Shown in pieces: positions 42,087 through 53,103 of a DNA stretch of 64,000 nucleotides (position 1 is the first letter of the stretch; each line of letters opens with the position of its first letter). The notes under the pieces are model-generated. The model was given only the letters and a program-made list of their open reading frames with translations, did not search any database and was not told the DNA's origin. A program made the translations under genes and the position numbers. Source of the stretch: Pseudomonas fluorescens NCIMB 11764 (GTDB taxonomy: Bacteria > Pseudomonadota > Gammaproteobacteria > Pseudomonadales > Pseudomonadaceae); assembly GCF_000293885.2 (NCBI RefSeq), contig NZ_CP010945.1, positions 1,694,001 through 1,758,000 of the forward strand, given 5' to 3'.

Positions 42087-42899
42087 TCAGTTGCTACGTA
42101 GGACCTGGGCAACGGTCGCGACGTTGTGGGCGAGGTGCAGCGGATTGATGGTCCCGACAATAGCACTGGCGACACCCGGATGTTCAAACAACAACTCGAA
42201 GCTGGCGCGCACCGGGTCTACACCCGGGCTCAGGCAGACATGACCGCTGGCCAGGGCTTTCTTGACCAGGATGGCTTTGCCGTGTGCAGCAGCATAGTCA
42301 ATGACCGGCTTCTCGTTCTGATCGTTCAGATTGTAGGTGACCATCGCGCAATCACCTTGCTCCAGAGCCTTCAAACCGCCTTCGACGGTTTTGCCGGAGA
42401 AACCATAGCCGCGAATCTTGCCTTCGGCCTTGAGCGCGGCGAGGGTCGTATAGACTTCGCTGTCGTTGAGGATCGCCAGGTCGTTGCCGTCGGAATGCAC
42501 CAGCACCAGATCGATAAAATCCGTTTCCAGGCGTTGCAGGCTGCGTTCCACCGACAGGCGAGTATGCGCAGCGCTGAAATCATGACGGGACAGACCGTCG
42601 GCAAATTCCTCGCCGACCTTGCTGACGATCACCCAATCCTGGCGCTGCCCCCGCAGCAACGGGCCGAGCCGTTCTTCGCTGCGGCCATAGGCGGGGGCGG
42701 TGTCGATCAGGTTGATGCCCAGATCGCGCGCGAGTTTGAGCAACATGCGCGCTTCGTCATCGCCGGGAATCTGAAAGCCATTGGGGTATTTCACGCCTTG
42801 ATCGCGGCCGAGTTTGACCGTGCCCAGACCCAGCGGCGAAACCATCAGGCCGGTGCTGCCCAGTGGACGATGCACATCGTGCAGGGTGGGTTGGCTCAT
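42087..42899 (-). CDS. Aldo/keto reductase family protein
   Basis: A 270-residue NAD(P)H-dependent oxidoreductase from ATG 42899, which overlaps the stop of the upstream FAD gene as ATGA. The (beta/alpha)8 barrel shows LGINLIDTAPAYGRSEERLG with the catalytic Asp/Tyr of the family, VIVSKVGEE with Lys, and DFIDLVLVHSDG with His. The C-terminal ASAIVGTINPLHL holds a phosphate-binding loop. It is shorter than typical 310-330-residue members, since some loops are missing. Its substrate is unknown. It is probably co-transcribed with the FAD oxidoreductase. Confidence 0.88.
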   Translation of the reverse strand: MSQPTLHDVHRPLGSTGLMVSPLGLGTVKLGRDQGVKYPNGFQIPGDDEARMLLKLARDLGINLIDTAPAYGRSEERLGPLLRGQRQDWVIVSKVGEEFADGLSRHDFSAAHTRLSVERSLQRLETDFIDLVLVHSDGNDLAILNDSEVYTTLAALKAEGKIRGYGFSGKTVEGGLKALEQGDCAMVTYNLNDQNEKPVIDYAAAHGKAILVKKALASGHVCLSPGVDPVRASFELLFEHPGVASAIVGTINPLHLAHNVATVAQVLRSN

Positions 42900-44071
42900 G
42901 GCAGCAGTTGCTCCCAGGCCGGGACGCCCATCGGCGGTTTCGGCAATTCGGGCAGCGGCGCCGGATGGCCTGGCTGGATGCCGTCGCGTTGCAAGGCGTT
43001 GATCACGCGGTCGGCGAAGTCCGGCGCCAGCGCCAGTTTGGTAGGCCAGCCGACCAGCAAGCGGCCTTCTTCGGCAAGGAAGGCGTTGTCCGGACGGGTC
43101 AGGCCCGATTGCAGCGGCTCGGCGCGGTCCACGCGCAAGGTCGCCCATTGCGCGGTGCTCAAGTCGATCCATGGCAGCAACTGGCCGAGTTCTTTCTGCG
43201 CGGTGGCAATCTGCTCGGCAGGTTCGCGTGCAACACCTTCGGCTTCGGCAATGTCGCCACCCAGGTACCAGACCCATTGGCCATCGGCGGCCGGGTGCGT
43301 GGTGACGGTGATGCGCGGTTTGGTGCCGCCGCCCAGGCAGTGGGCGTACAGCGGTTTGAGGCTCGGGCCTTTGACGATGATCATGTGCAACGGTCGGCGT
43401 TGCATGGCGGGCTGGCTCAGGCCCAGCGCTTCAAGCAGCGCCGCCGTGCCGGCTCCGGCGCTCAAGACGATGCGCTGGGCGCGGATCTCGCGCCCGTCGA
43501 CCTTCAGGCCCACCAGGACGTCACCGTCCAGCAGCGGTTCGATGTTCTGACCGGCGAGCAAGCCATCGCCCGCCAGATCGGCCAGGCGCTGGACCAGGCT
43601 CGGCACGTCGATCACCAACTCCGCCAGGCGGTAGACCTTGCCCTTGAAGCGCTTGTCCTGCAGGGCCGGCGGCAGTTGGTCGCCCTTGACCTGGTCGACG
43701 CGGCCACGCACGGCTTTGCTGGCGAAGAAACTGGTGAGGTTGCCGGCGATCGTGCCGGGAGACCACAGGTAGTGGGCTTCGGACAGCAGGCGCACACCGG
43801 ACAGGTCCAGTTCGCCGTCGCCGGCCAAGGCTTCACGCCAGCGACGGGGCATGTCGGCGATGGCTTCCGAAGCGCCGGTCAGGGCACCATGCAGCGCGTA
43901 TTTGGCGCCGCCATGGATGATCCCCTGGGACTTCACACTCTGCCCGCCGCCAAGGCTGGCGCTTTCCACCAGCACGGTCGAAAAACCCTGGCGGCGCAAA
44001 CGCGCATTCAGCCAGAGGCCGGCGACACCAGCGCCGACAATCAAAACGTCGGTGGAAATAACGGATGGCAT
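42896..44071 (-). CDS. FAD-dependent oxidoreductase (DAO family)
   Basis: A 391-residue flavoprotein. The N-terminal dinucleotide-binding site is VLIVGAGVAGLWLNARL with GxGxxG, followed by an Arg/Glu strand and GGGQSVKSQGIIHGGAKYAL, typical of the glycine/D-amino acid oxidase superfamily. Residues 100-280 are variable. ATG 44071 is followed by the normal short start MPSVISTDVLIVGAG. Substrate is unknown. It overlaps the aldo/keto reductase by four bases, so the two probably act together. Confidence 0.85.
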   Translation of the reverse strand: MPSVISTDVLIVGAGVAGLWLNARLRRQGFSTVLVESASLGGGQSVKSQGIIHGGAKYALHGALTGASEAIADMPRRWREALAGDGELDLSGVRLLSEAHYLWSPGTIAGNLTSFFASKAVRGRVDQVKGDQLPPALQDKRFKGKVYRLAELVIDVPSLVQRLADLAGDGLLAGQNIEPLLDGDVLVGLKVDGREIRAQRIVLSAGAGTAALLEALGLSQPAMQRRPLHMIIVKGPSLKPLYAHCLGGGTKPRITVTTHPAADGQWVWYLGGDIAEAEGVAREPAEQIATAQKELGQLLPWIDLSTAQWATLRVDRAEPLQSGLTRPDNAFLAEEGRLLVGWPTKLALAPDFADRVINALQRDGIQPGHPAPLPELPKPPMGVPAWEQLLP

Positions 44072-44123
44072 GCAGCGACCTCAGTGTTCAAGACGAGGGC
44101 GCAGTATACAGAGCTAGGACGGG

Positions 44124-44143
44124 AAAAAAGATCGCAGCCTTCG
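44124..44143. repeat. Single REP-like half-site
   Basis: A single arm AAAAAAGATCGCAGCCTTCG (44124-44143) matches one arm of the inverted repeat at 7091-7167 but lacks its partner. It lies between the FAD gene start and the SMR gene end. Confidence 0.5.
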
Positions 44144-44476
44144 TCAATGCCCAGCGGTTTTGGAGAAGAGCTGGATCACGACGACACCCAGCACAATCAA
44201 CGCCATGCCCAACATAGCCGGCACATCCAGCTTCTGCCCGTAAATAAACAGCGCTGCAACGCTGACCATCACGATCCCCATGCCGGCCCACACCGCGTAT
44301 GCCACACCCACCGGAACGCTGCGCACGACCAGCGTCAGCATCCAGAAGGCGATGCCGTAGCCGACGATCACCAGAATCAGCGGCAGCGGCGTGCTGAAGC
44401 CTTTGACCGCTTTCATCGAAACAGTGGCAATCACTTCGGCGCAGATGGCAATAGCCAGGTAGTAGTAAGCGGTCAT
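44144..44476 (-). CDS. Small multidrug resistance (SMR) transporter
   Basis: A 110-residue protein with four predicted transmembrane helices. Glu14 in the first (LAIAICAEVIATVSMKAV) is the conserved proton/drug residue of EmrE-type exporters, and VRSVPVGVAYAVWAGMG is the SMR signature. ATG 44476 is preferred over ATG 44518, because GAGGATG lies upstream. It should export quaternary ammonium or guanidinium cations, as a dimer, from the inner membrane. A LysR gene lies divergently 102 bases away, possibly its regulator. Confidence 0.92.
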   Translation of the reverse strand: MTAYYYLAIAICAEVIATVSMKAVKGFSTPLPLILVIVGYGIAFWMLTLVVRSVPVGVAYAVWAGMGIVMVSVAALFIYGQKLDVPAMLGMALIVLGVVVIQLFSKTAGH

Positions 44477-44578
44477 GGGTGCATCCTCATGTGAAGTGTT
44501 GCTTTCTGAGGTCGGCATTTTAGTGATTCTCCAGATGCGGTAAAGTCATTACCTATCTGTTATGGCGATGGGTTGATC

Positions 44579-45481
44579 ATGAACACGCAATGGAATCTGG
44601 AGCAGCTACGGCTGTTTGTCAGCGTAGCGGAGCAGCGATCGTTTTCCGCCGTCGCACGGGATCAGCGCAAGGCGCAGTCGGCGGTCAGCAGCTCGATTGC
44701 GTTGCTGGAGGAAGACTTGGGTGTGAGCCTGTTCGACCGCAGCAGCGGCCGTCAGCCAAAACTCACCGAAGCCGGCAGTGCCTTGCTGGAGGAGGCGCGG
44801 GAAGTGCTGCGCCAGTGCGAGCGACTCAACGGTCGGGCGCTGGCGATGATGCGCGGGCAGGAGGCTCGTCTGCGGGTGGCTCAGGATGAGGCGATGCCCT
44901 ACCAGCCGATCATCGAAAGCTTCGAAGCACTTGGCGAGCAATTTCCCAGCCTTGAAGTGCAATTGACCAGCGCGGCCCAGGGTGATGTGGCGCGCAAACT
45001 GGTGGAGCGTCGGGCCGATCTGGGGTTGCTGTTTTATCACGACCAGATTCCCGAAGCGCTTGAGCGGCGCGTGCTGGGCAGCGTTGAAATGGTTACGGTC
45101 TGTGGCGTCGGGCATCCGTTGGCGGCGAACGCTGCCGTGAACTGTCAGGAACTGGCGCAGCATCGACAGCTGCTGATGTCCACGCAGTCCAGTGTCTACC
45201 CCGGCAGCGAGCCGGCCAGCCCGCAAGTCTGGCGGGCCGACAGCTTCTACGTGATGGCCGAATGGCTGGTGCGGGGCCTCGGCTGGGCCTGGCTGCCGCG
45301 ACACGTGGTGCAATACCCGGCGTATCAGAATTTGATGGTCGAACTGGTCAGCGAATGGACACCGCCGGCGCTGGTGGTGGAATTGGTCTGGCGGCGCGAC
45401 GAACCCCTTGGCCCGGCGGCTCGCTGGCTGGCGGAACGTTTTGCCGTGCACTTGCAGGCGATCGGCGAGAAAAGCCGATAA
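44579..45481 (+). CDS. LysR-family transcriptional regulator
   Basis: A 300-residue regulator from ATG 44579 (MNTQWNLEQLRLFVSVAEQRSF). The N-terminal winged helix (residues 5-65: AVARDQRKAQSAVSSSIALLEEDLGVSLF) is classic, followed by an effector-binding domain (about 90-295). It faces the SMR gene, so it may control it; no effector can be predicted. waaA starts 11 bases after its stop, though on its own translation start. No special feature or damage is seen. Confidence 0.9.
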   Translation: MNTQWNLEQLRLFVSVAEQRSFSAVARDQRKAQSAVSSSIALLEEDLGVSLFDRSSGRQPKLTEAGSALLEEAREVLRQCERLNGRALAMMRGQEARLRVAQDEAMPYQPIIESFEALGEQFPSLEVQLTSAAQGDVARKLVERRADLGLLFYHDQIPEALERRVLGSVEMVTVCGVGHPLAANAAVNCQELAQHRQLLMSTQSSVYPGSEPASPQVWRADSFYVMAEWLVRGLGWAWLPRHVVQYPAYQNLMVELVSEWTPPALVVELVWRRDEPLGPAARWLAERFAVHLQAIGEKSR

Positions 45482-45492
45482 ACTCCGCCGCC

Positions 45493-46773
45493 ATGAATAG
45501 AACTCTCTACACCGCGCTGTTTTACCTGGGGCTGCCACTGGTAGCGATTCGGCTATGGTTGCGCTCGCGCAAGGCGCCGGCGTATGCCAAACGCATCGGC
45601 GAGCGTTTCTCCCTCGGGTTGCCAGCGATGAAGCCGGGCGGCATCTGGGTACACGCGGTGTCGGTGGGCGAAAGCATTGCCGCAGCGCCGATGATTCGCG
45701 CGTTGCTGCAACGCTATCCGGCGCTGCCGATCACCGTGACCTGCATGACCCCGACCGGCTCCGAACGCATCCAGGCGATGTTCGCCAGCGAGCCGCGCAT
45801 CCAGCACTGTTATTTGCCTTACGACTTGCCGTGCGCAGCGGCGCGATTTCTGGACCGGGTCCGGCCAACACTGGCGGTGATCATGGAAACCGAACTCTGG
45901 CCCAACCATATCCATCAATGCGCCAAACGCGGGATTCCCGTCGCTCTGGCCAATGCACGACTATCCGAGCGTTCGGCCAAAGGCTATGGCCGTTTCGGCA
46001 AGCTGACCCAGCCGATGCTCGCCGAGATGAGTCTGTTCGCGGTGCAGACCGAAGCCGAAGCCCAGCGCTTCCGTGAGTTGGGCGCCCGTGCAGAAACCGT
46101 TGAAGTGACCGGCTCGATCAAGTTCGACCTGACCATTGATCCGCAATTGCTCCTGCGCGCCGCTGAGCTCCGCGGGCAATGGCAGGCTCAGGAGCGTCCG
46201 GTGTGGATCGCCGCCAGTACTCACGACGGTGAAGACGAAGTGGTGCTGGCGGCGCATCGGCAGTTGCTGGCCGGTCATCCCGATGCGTTGCTGATTCTGG
46301 TGCCGCGTCACCCGGAGCGATTCAACTCGGTGTTCGACCTGTGCAAGCAGCAGGGTTTCGCCACGGTCCGTCGTTCCACCGGCGAGCCGGTGACCGCAGG
46401 GACTTCGGTGTTGCTTGGCGACACCATGGGCGAGTTGCTGTTTCTTTATGCCTTGGCTGATAGCGCGTTTGTCGGCGGCAGTCTGGTGCCGAACGGTGGC
46501 CATAACCTGCTGGAGCCCGCCGCCCTGGCGAAACCGGTGCTCAGTGGGCCACACCTGTTCAACTTCCTCGAGATCGCCGCGCAGTTGCGCAGCGCCGGCG
46601 CGTTGCAGGAGGTGGAGGATGCCGAAGGGCTGGCCCTGGCCGTGCAGCGACTGTTCGAATTGCCGCGCGATGCGCAGCGGATGGCGCAGGCGGGGTTGAA
46701 GGTGATGCGCACCAATCAGGGCGCGTTGCAGCGGTTGCTGGAGGGGTTGGGGCGGTTGATCGACAAGCCCTGA
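45493..46773 (+). CDS. waaA: Kdo transferase
   Basis: A 426-residue GT30 enzyme that transfers Kdo from CMP-Kdo to lipid IV-A, the first step of the LPS core. An N-terminal hydrophobic anchor (ALFYLGLPLVAIRLWL) is followed by the acceptor domain (GGIWVHAVSVGESIAAAPMI, with VMETELWPN) and the CMP-Kdo domain (WIAASTHDGEDEVVLAAHR; VPRHPERF; GGSLVPNGGHNLLEPAALAKPV). ATG 45493 is chosen over upstream in-frame starts inside the LysR gene. Its product is required by WaaC for heptose addition. A REPIN separates it from the tolC-like gene. Confidence 0.96.
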   Translation: MNRTLYTALFYLGLPLVAIRLWLRSRKAPAYAKRIGERFSLGLPAMKPGGIWVHAVSVGESIAAAPMIRALLQRYPALPITVTCMTPTGSERIQAMFASEPRIQHCYLPYDLPCAAARFLDRVRPTLAVIMETELWPNHIHQCAKRGIPVALANARLSERSAKGYGRFGKLTQPMLAEMSLFAVQTEAEAQRFRELGARAETVEVTGSIKFDLTIDPQLLLRAAELRGQWQAQERPVWIAASTHDGEDEVVLAAHRQLLAGHPDALLILVPRHPERFNSVFDLCKQQGFATVRRSTGEPVTAGTSVLLGDTMGELLFLYALADSAFVGGSLVPNGGHNLLEPAALAKPVLSGPHLFNFLEIAAQLRSAGALQEVEDAEGLALAVQRLFELPRDAQRMAQAGLKVMRTNQGALQRLLEGLGRLIDKP

Positions 46774-46791
46774 GTCTGTCACTGAAATAGT

Positions 46792-46922
46792 GTGGCGAGG
46801 GAGCTTGCTCCCGCTCGACTGTGAAGCAGTCGTGAAATCAGCCGTTGCGGTCTATCTGACAGACCGCGTGCTCAGGGTTTGGGGCCACTTCGCAGCCCGG
46901 CGGGAGCAAGTTCCCTCGCCAC
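46792..46922. repeat. REPIN: paired inverted REP sequences
   Basis: The arm GTGGCGAGGGAGCTTGCTCC... (46792-46815) and an inverse copy (46901-46922) are the same family as at 3354-3484. One arm has a base change (AAGTTCCC rather than AAGCTCCC). It lies between the convergent waaA and tolC-like genes. Confidence 0.85.
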
Positions 46923-46947
46923 AGGTTAGCCCTGCCGCAACGCTCCC

Positions 46948-48381
46948 TCAGGGCCGGGCTTTGAGCTGCTCTGCCGCAGCCTTGGCCAGATCCGGTGGCA
47001 GGAAGTCCTTGTCCGGGTTGTAGTCGGCCTTGAGATAGCGCTTCAGATCCTGCAAATCCCCCGGGTTCAACGTACCGGCGGCCTGCTTCAGGCGCAGGTT
47101 GTCGAGGATGTAGTCGTAGCGGGTGTTGTTGTAATTGCGCACCGAGGTGTACAGCTGACGCTGGGCATCGAGCACATCAACGATGTTTCGCGTGCCCACC
47201 TGATAACCGATTTCGGTCGCTTCCACTGCGCTCTGGTTGGAGATGATCGACTGTTTGCGCGCCTGTACCTGTTCCACATCGGTGTTCACCGCGCGGTGCA
47301 GGTTGCGGGTGTTTTCCACCACTTGCCGACGCAGGCCTTCACGCTGTTGTTCAGTCTGGTCCAGGCGCGAGTACGACTCGCGCACCTGCGAACTGGTCAG
47401 CCCGCCGCTGTAGATCGGGATGTTCAGTTGCAGGGCCAGCGTGCGCTGCTCGACGGGGCCGCCATAAGACTGGCGGAAGGCATTCGGGTTGCTGAAACCG
47501 AAGGCGTCGTTGTCGCCTTTCTCATACTTGGCCACCGCATCCACCGTGGGCGCGTGGCCAGCCTTGCGCTGCTTGAGGGTTTCTTCGGCAGCGCTGACCG
47601 CGTAGTTGCTGGCCAGCAGATTCAGGTTCTGTTTGGCAGCGGTGTCGACCCAGGCCTTGGCGTCATTCGGGGCCGGCGGCAGGATCGGCAAGGTGTGGAC
47701 GATGCCCTGGATCGAGTTGTACTGACGGTTGGTCAGGGTGATCAACGCTTCAAATGCATCATCCACCTGGCGCTGGGCAACGATCCGGTTGGCCCGTGCC
47801 GTGTCGTAACTGGCTTGCGATTGCAGCACGTCGGTCTTGTCCGACAGGCCGACATCGAAGCGCTCGTTGGACTGGTCGAGCTGGCGCTTGAATGCCGCTT
47901 CTTCAGCCTTGGTCGAGGCCAGGGTGTCCTGGCTGCGCAGCACGTTGAAGTAGTTTTCAGCGGTTTGCAGAATCAGGTTTTGCTCGGTCGCCGAGAGTTG
48001 CAGGGCTGCCTGCTCATTGACGTCCTTGGCGGCCTGATACTGGAACCAGCGATCGGCACGAAACAACGGCTGAGCCAATGTCGCCCGATAGGAGTTGGCG
48101 CTGCGGTTGGCGATGGCCGCCGGTTGATCGATGTCGGTGCGCACGTTGGCCACCTGGGCGCCGCCGGAGATATTCGGCAGCAGGCCGGCGCGGGCCTGGG
48201 GCACGACTTCCTTCTGGGCGCCGTACTGGGCGCGGGCGGCGGCCAGGTCGGCGTTGTTGTCCACCGCTTCCTGGTAGACGCTGACCAGATCGGTATTGGT
48301 CGATAAGGGCGCTTCTGCTGCCCAGGCCATTCCATTGGAAGCACAAGACACGGCAAGGGCCAGTGAAAGTTTGCGCAGCAT
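46948..48381 (-). CDS. tolC: TolC-family outer membrane efflux protein
   Basis: A 477-residue outer-membrane channel. ATG 48381 gives MLRKLSLALAVSCASNGMAWAAEA, a signal peptide of about 21 residues; longer frames to 48516 are not supported. The mature protein shows the two repeated TolC halves of helices, including SVYQEAVDNNADLAAARAQY near the start and TEIGYQVGTRNIVDVLDAQRQLY in the second half, the hallmark of TolC. It partners inner-membrane ABC or RND exporters. In P. aeruginosa the homologue at this locus is OpmH. It is divergent from thiC, an old gamma-proteobacterial arrangement with nudF nearby. Confidence 0.9.
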   Translation of the reverse strand: MLRKLSLALAVSCASNGMAWAAEAPLSTNTDLVSVYQEAVDNNADLAAARAQYGAQKEVVPQARAGLLPNISGGAQVANVRTDIDQPAAIANRSANSYRATLAQPLFRADRWFQYQAAKDVNEQAALQLSATEQNLILQTAENYFNVLRSQDTLASTKAEEAAFKRQLDQSNERFDVGLSDKTDVLQSQASYDTARANRIVAQRQVDDAFEALITLTNRQYNSIQGIVHTLPILPPAPNDAKAWVDTAAKQNLNLLASNYAVSAAEETLKQRKAGHAPTVDAVAKYEKGDNDAFGFSNPNAFRQSYGGPVEQRTLALQLNIPIYSGGLTSSQVRESYSRLDQTEQQREGLRRQVVENTRNLHRAVNTDVEQVQARKQSIISNQSAVEATEIGYQVGTRNIVDVLDAQRQLYTSVRNYNNTRYDYILDNLRLKQAAGTLNPGDLQDLKRYLKADYNPDKDFLPPDLAKAAAEQLKARP

Positions 48382-48539
48382 GCGGCCATCCCTAAAAATT
48401 ACGCTGATAATTTGAGCGCCAAAGGTACGGCGCAGGCCACGTAGCGTCAATGCGCTGCATGGCCGATGCGAGTGTAGTTGCACGCTCGTTCCGCAACAAT
48501 CCTGTAATTGCGCCATTCATCATGGTGTTTACAGCGGTG

Positions 48540-48569
48540 TTGGCGTTCTTTGCCACTTGTGTCTAGACT
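48540..48569 (+). promoter_or_regulatory. Sigma-70 promoter candidate for thiC
   Basis: TTGGCG (48540-48545) and TAGACT (48564-48569) are separated by 18 bases and would start transcription just before the TPP riboswitch. The -10 is moderate. The 466-base region 48382-48847 otherwise holds the riboswitch and thiC leader. Confidence 0.4.
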
Positions 48570-48583
48570 GGCCGGGTTCTTGT

Positions 48584-50737
<2,154 letters not shown>

Positions 50738-50770
50738 CCTGACCTGAAAAGGTGGGGCCTGTAAGGGCCT

Positions 50771-50848
50771 CATCGCCAGCAGGCTGGCTCCCACACTGGA
50801 TTTGGGGTGTTCACAAGTCCCCTGTGGGAGCCAGCCTGCTGGCGATAG
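50771..50848. repeat. REP pair between thiC and cytX
   Basis: CATCGCCAGCAGGCTGGCTC... (50771-50795) and an inverse copy (50823-50848) form a 25-base inverted pair. The same family occurs at 55099-55170 and 62578-62654. Confidence 0.85.
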
Positions 50849-50889
50849 CGATCCACACAACAACAAATGTCCCTCTGAGATAACACCCC

Positions 50890-52182
50890 TTGAGCATTCA
50901 ACCCAGCACTTATTCCCCTGACATCGCGGTGCCGACCGACAAGCGTGTCTTCGGCGGACGCGATCTGTTTTCCCTGTGGTTTTCCCTCGGCATCGGCCTG
51001 ATGGTTTTGCAGACCGGCGCATTGCTCGCGCCAGGTCTTGGCCTGTCCGGTTCGCTGTTGGCGATCTTCCTCGGCACGCTGGTCGGCGTTCTGCTGCTCG
51101 CCGCTGTCGGCGTGATCGGCAGTGACACCGGCCTGTCGTCGATGGCCGCGCTCAAACTCAGCCTCGGCAAGCGTGGCGCGAGCCTGCCCGCGGTGCTGAA
51201 CCTGCTGCAACTGATCGGTTGGGGCTCGTTCGAAATCATCGTGATGCGCGACGCTGCCAGCCTGCTTGGTGCCCGTGCGTTCAGCGAAGGCAGTCTGTTC
51301 ACCAGTCCGCTGCTCTGGACGTTGTTCTTCGGTGCCTTGGCGACTTTGCTGGCTGTCAGCGGTCCGTTGACCTTCGTGCGGCAGATACTGCGTAAGTGGG
51401 GCATCTGGCTGTTGCTGGCGGCGTGTATCTGGCTGACCTGGAACCTGTTCGCCAAGGCCGACCTGGCCGCGTTGTGGGCGCAGGCGGGTGACGGTTCGAT
51501 GCCGTTCGCGGTGGGCTTCGACATTGCTATCGCGATGCCGCTGTCGTGGCTGCCGCTGATTGCCGACTACTCGCGTTTCGGCAAGCGGGCGAAGAACGTT
51601 TTCGGCGGTACGGCGATCGGCTTCTTTATCGGTAATTTCTGGCTGATGAGCCTGGGCGTGGCCTACACCCTGGCGTTCGCGCCGAGCGGTGAAGTGAACG
51701 CCTTGCTGTTGGCCTTGGCGGGTGCGGGCCTGGGGATTCCGCTGCTGCTGATTCTGCTCGATGAGTCGGAAAATGCGTTTGCCGACATTCATTCGGCGGC
51801 CGTCTCCAGCGGGATTCTGTTGCGCTTGAAAGTCGAGCACCTGGCGTTGGCCATTGGTGTGGTCTGCACCCTGATCGCCTTGCTGGCGCCGTTGGCTCAG
51901 TACCAGAACTTCCTGTTGTTGATCGGTTCGGTGTTTGCGCCGCTGTTCGGCGTGGTGCTGGTGGATCACTTCATCTTGCGCAAACGCAGTGCTCGTGTGG
52001 CGTCAGCTGCATTGCGCTGGCCGGCGTTGCTCGCCTGGTTGGGCGGGGTGAGCACCTATCACTTGCTGGCCAATCTGTATCCGGACATCGGCGCAACCCT
52101 GCCGTCGTTGATTCTGGCAGGGCTGCTGCAGCTGGTGCTGGGCCGGGCCTTCAGTTACGGCCGGGAAACAGCTCGGGCTTGA
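50890..52182 (+). CDS. cytX: CytX-like hydroxymethylpyrimidine/cytosine permease (NCS1)
   Basis: A 430-residue NCS1 permease with about 12 hydrophobic helices. The TTG start at 50890 gives MSIQPSTYSPDIAVPTDKRV; no better start is nearby. GLMVLQTGALLAPGLGLS and MPLSWLPLIADYSRFGKRAK are family-like. CytX homologues are found beside thiamine genes and import hydroxymethylpyrimidine, which fits its place behind riboswitch-controlled thiC. Linkage is not perfect: a REP and 152 bases separate it from thiC, so it may share the thiC transcript or have its own promoter. Its 3' end overlaps the opposite lipoprotein gene by 32 bases. Confidence 0.78.
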   Translation: MSIQPSTYSPDIAVPTDKRVFGGRDLFSLWFSLGIGLMVLQTGALLAPGLGLSGSLLAIFLGTLVGVLLLAAVGVIGSDTGLSSMAALKLSLGKRGASLPAVLNLLQLIGWGSFEIIVMRDAASLLGARAFSEGSLFTSPLLWTLFFGALATLLAVSGPLTFVRQILRKWGIWLLLAACIWLTWNLFAKADLAALWAQAGDGSMPFAVGFDIAIAMPLSWLPLIADYSRFGKRAKNVFGGTAIGFFIGNFWLMSLGVAYTLAFAPSGEVNALLLALAGAGLGIPLLLILLDESENAFADIHSAAVSSGILLRLKVEHLALAIGVVCTLIALLAPLAQYQNFLLLIGSVFAPLFGVVLVDHFILRKRSARVASAALRWPALLAWLGGVSTYHLLANLYPDIGATLPSLILAGLLQLVLGRAFSYGRETARA

Positions 52183-52897
52183 GAATGCCGTTCAGGCGCG
52201 GGTAGGGGATCTTCAATTCGACGTGGCCCAGCGCGTAAGGCGCGATGGTGCTCACTTCGTACTTGAGGATCACCCCGCCGTAGGTCAGCGCCACGTTCGG
52301 GGTTTTCTGGAACGGCCACTGCTTCACGAACTCCGGCTCCTGATCGAGCTTGGTGCTGATCAGCCAGCTGTTGTGCGCCACCTGCGCCGCTTTCCAGAAT
52401 GCTTCTTCCTGCCCCGGCACCAACATGTCGGACAAGGTCAGCACTTTATGCTGCTGGCGCGAATAGTTGATGAAACTGCGACCCGGCGTGCCATGCGCAC
52501 CGCCGGTGTCCAGGTAGCTGGAAAACTCAACGATCACCAAGCCGTCATGCTGCTCACGTACTTTCGCTTGCAGGTAACTGCTGTAGCGCGGGCCGGCAGT
52601 GCGCAAAAACTCATCGCGATAAGCCGCCAGCGTCGGTGCCGCGGGGGCGTCGGGTGAGGTGCGGGTCATTTGCAGCAGGCGTTTTTCGACGATGCCGTCA
52701 AGCTGAGGCTCGGCGGGAAAGCGCAGCGTATCAATGTTTACCAGCGGGCACTCGGGTGTGGTGCAGCCCGGTTTCAGCGTTTCGGTCGCGTCGCGGGTGG
52801 TTTCCAGCGGCGCCCGGTAGTTGGGCTGGAACAGACTCTGGCAAGCGCCCAGGGTCAGGGCGATTGCGGCCACGGAGGCGATTTTAAAAAGCGACAT
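52151..52897 (-). CDS. DUF3298-type lipoprotein
   Basis: A 248-residue lipoprotein: signal MSLFKIASVAAIALTLGAC with lipobox LGAC (Cys 19). The mature protein contains the DUF3298/RsiV-like C-terminal region (SYLDTGGAHGTPGRSFINYS; VLTLSDMLVPG; VEL-like KIPYPRLNGIL end), preceded by a DUF4163-type part. These proteins are envelope lipoproteins of unknown role, and the RsiV branch binds lysozyme. It matches by place a P. aeruginosa gene between thiC and nudF as I recall. Convergent with cytX, 32 bases overlapping. Confidence 0.78.
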   Translation of the reverse strand: MSLFKIASVAAIALTLGACQSLFQPNYRAPLETTRDATETLKPGCTTPECPLVNIDTLRFPAEPQLDGIVEKRLLQMTRTSPDAPAAPTLAAYRDEFLRTAGPRYSSYLQAKVREQHDGLVIVEFSSYLDTGGAHGTPGRSFINYSRQQHKVLTLSDMLVPGQEEAFWKAAQVAHNSWLISTKLDQEPEFVKQWPFQKTPNVALTYGGVILKYEVSTIAPYALGHVELKIPYPRLNGILKPELFPGRN

Positions 52898-53103
52898 GGG
52901 CGTCCTTCATAAAACAGGGAAAGGCGAAAAGTTAACCGCTTCGACTCTCAACGAAGCAGTCAGTTCGCCACTAAGCTAATTAGAGTTGGTTTCGCCCTCA
53001 CCGTCTATCCCGCTGACGGGAAAGGGGCTGCATCAAACGTCACGGGCGCGTTAGGATGGCGCGAAGTCGAGGCAGGAGCCTCGCTGCACATACGAGGATA
53101 GTC

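Noticed and set aside
42053..42187. N-terminal extension of the 41087 gene
   Set aside because: It reads into the C-terminus of the aldo/keto reductase gene, and a good ribosome site precedes ATG 42052.
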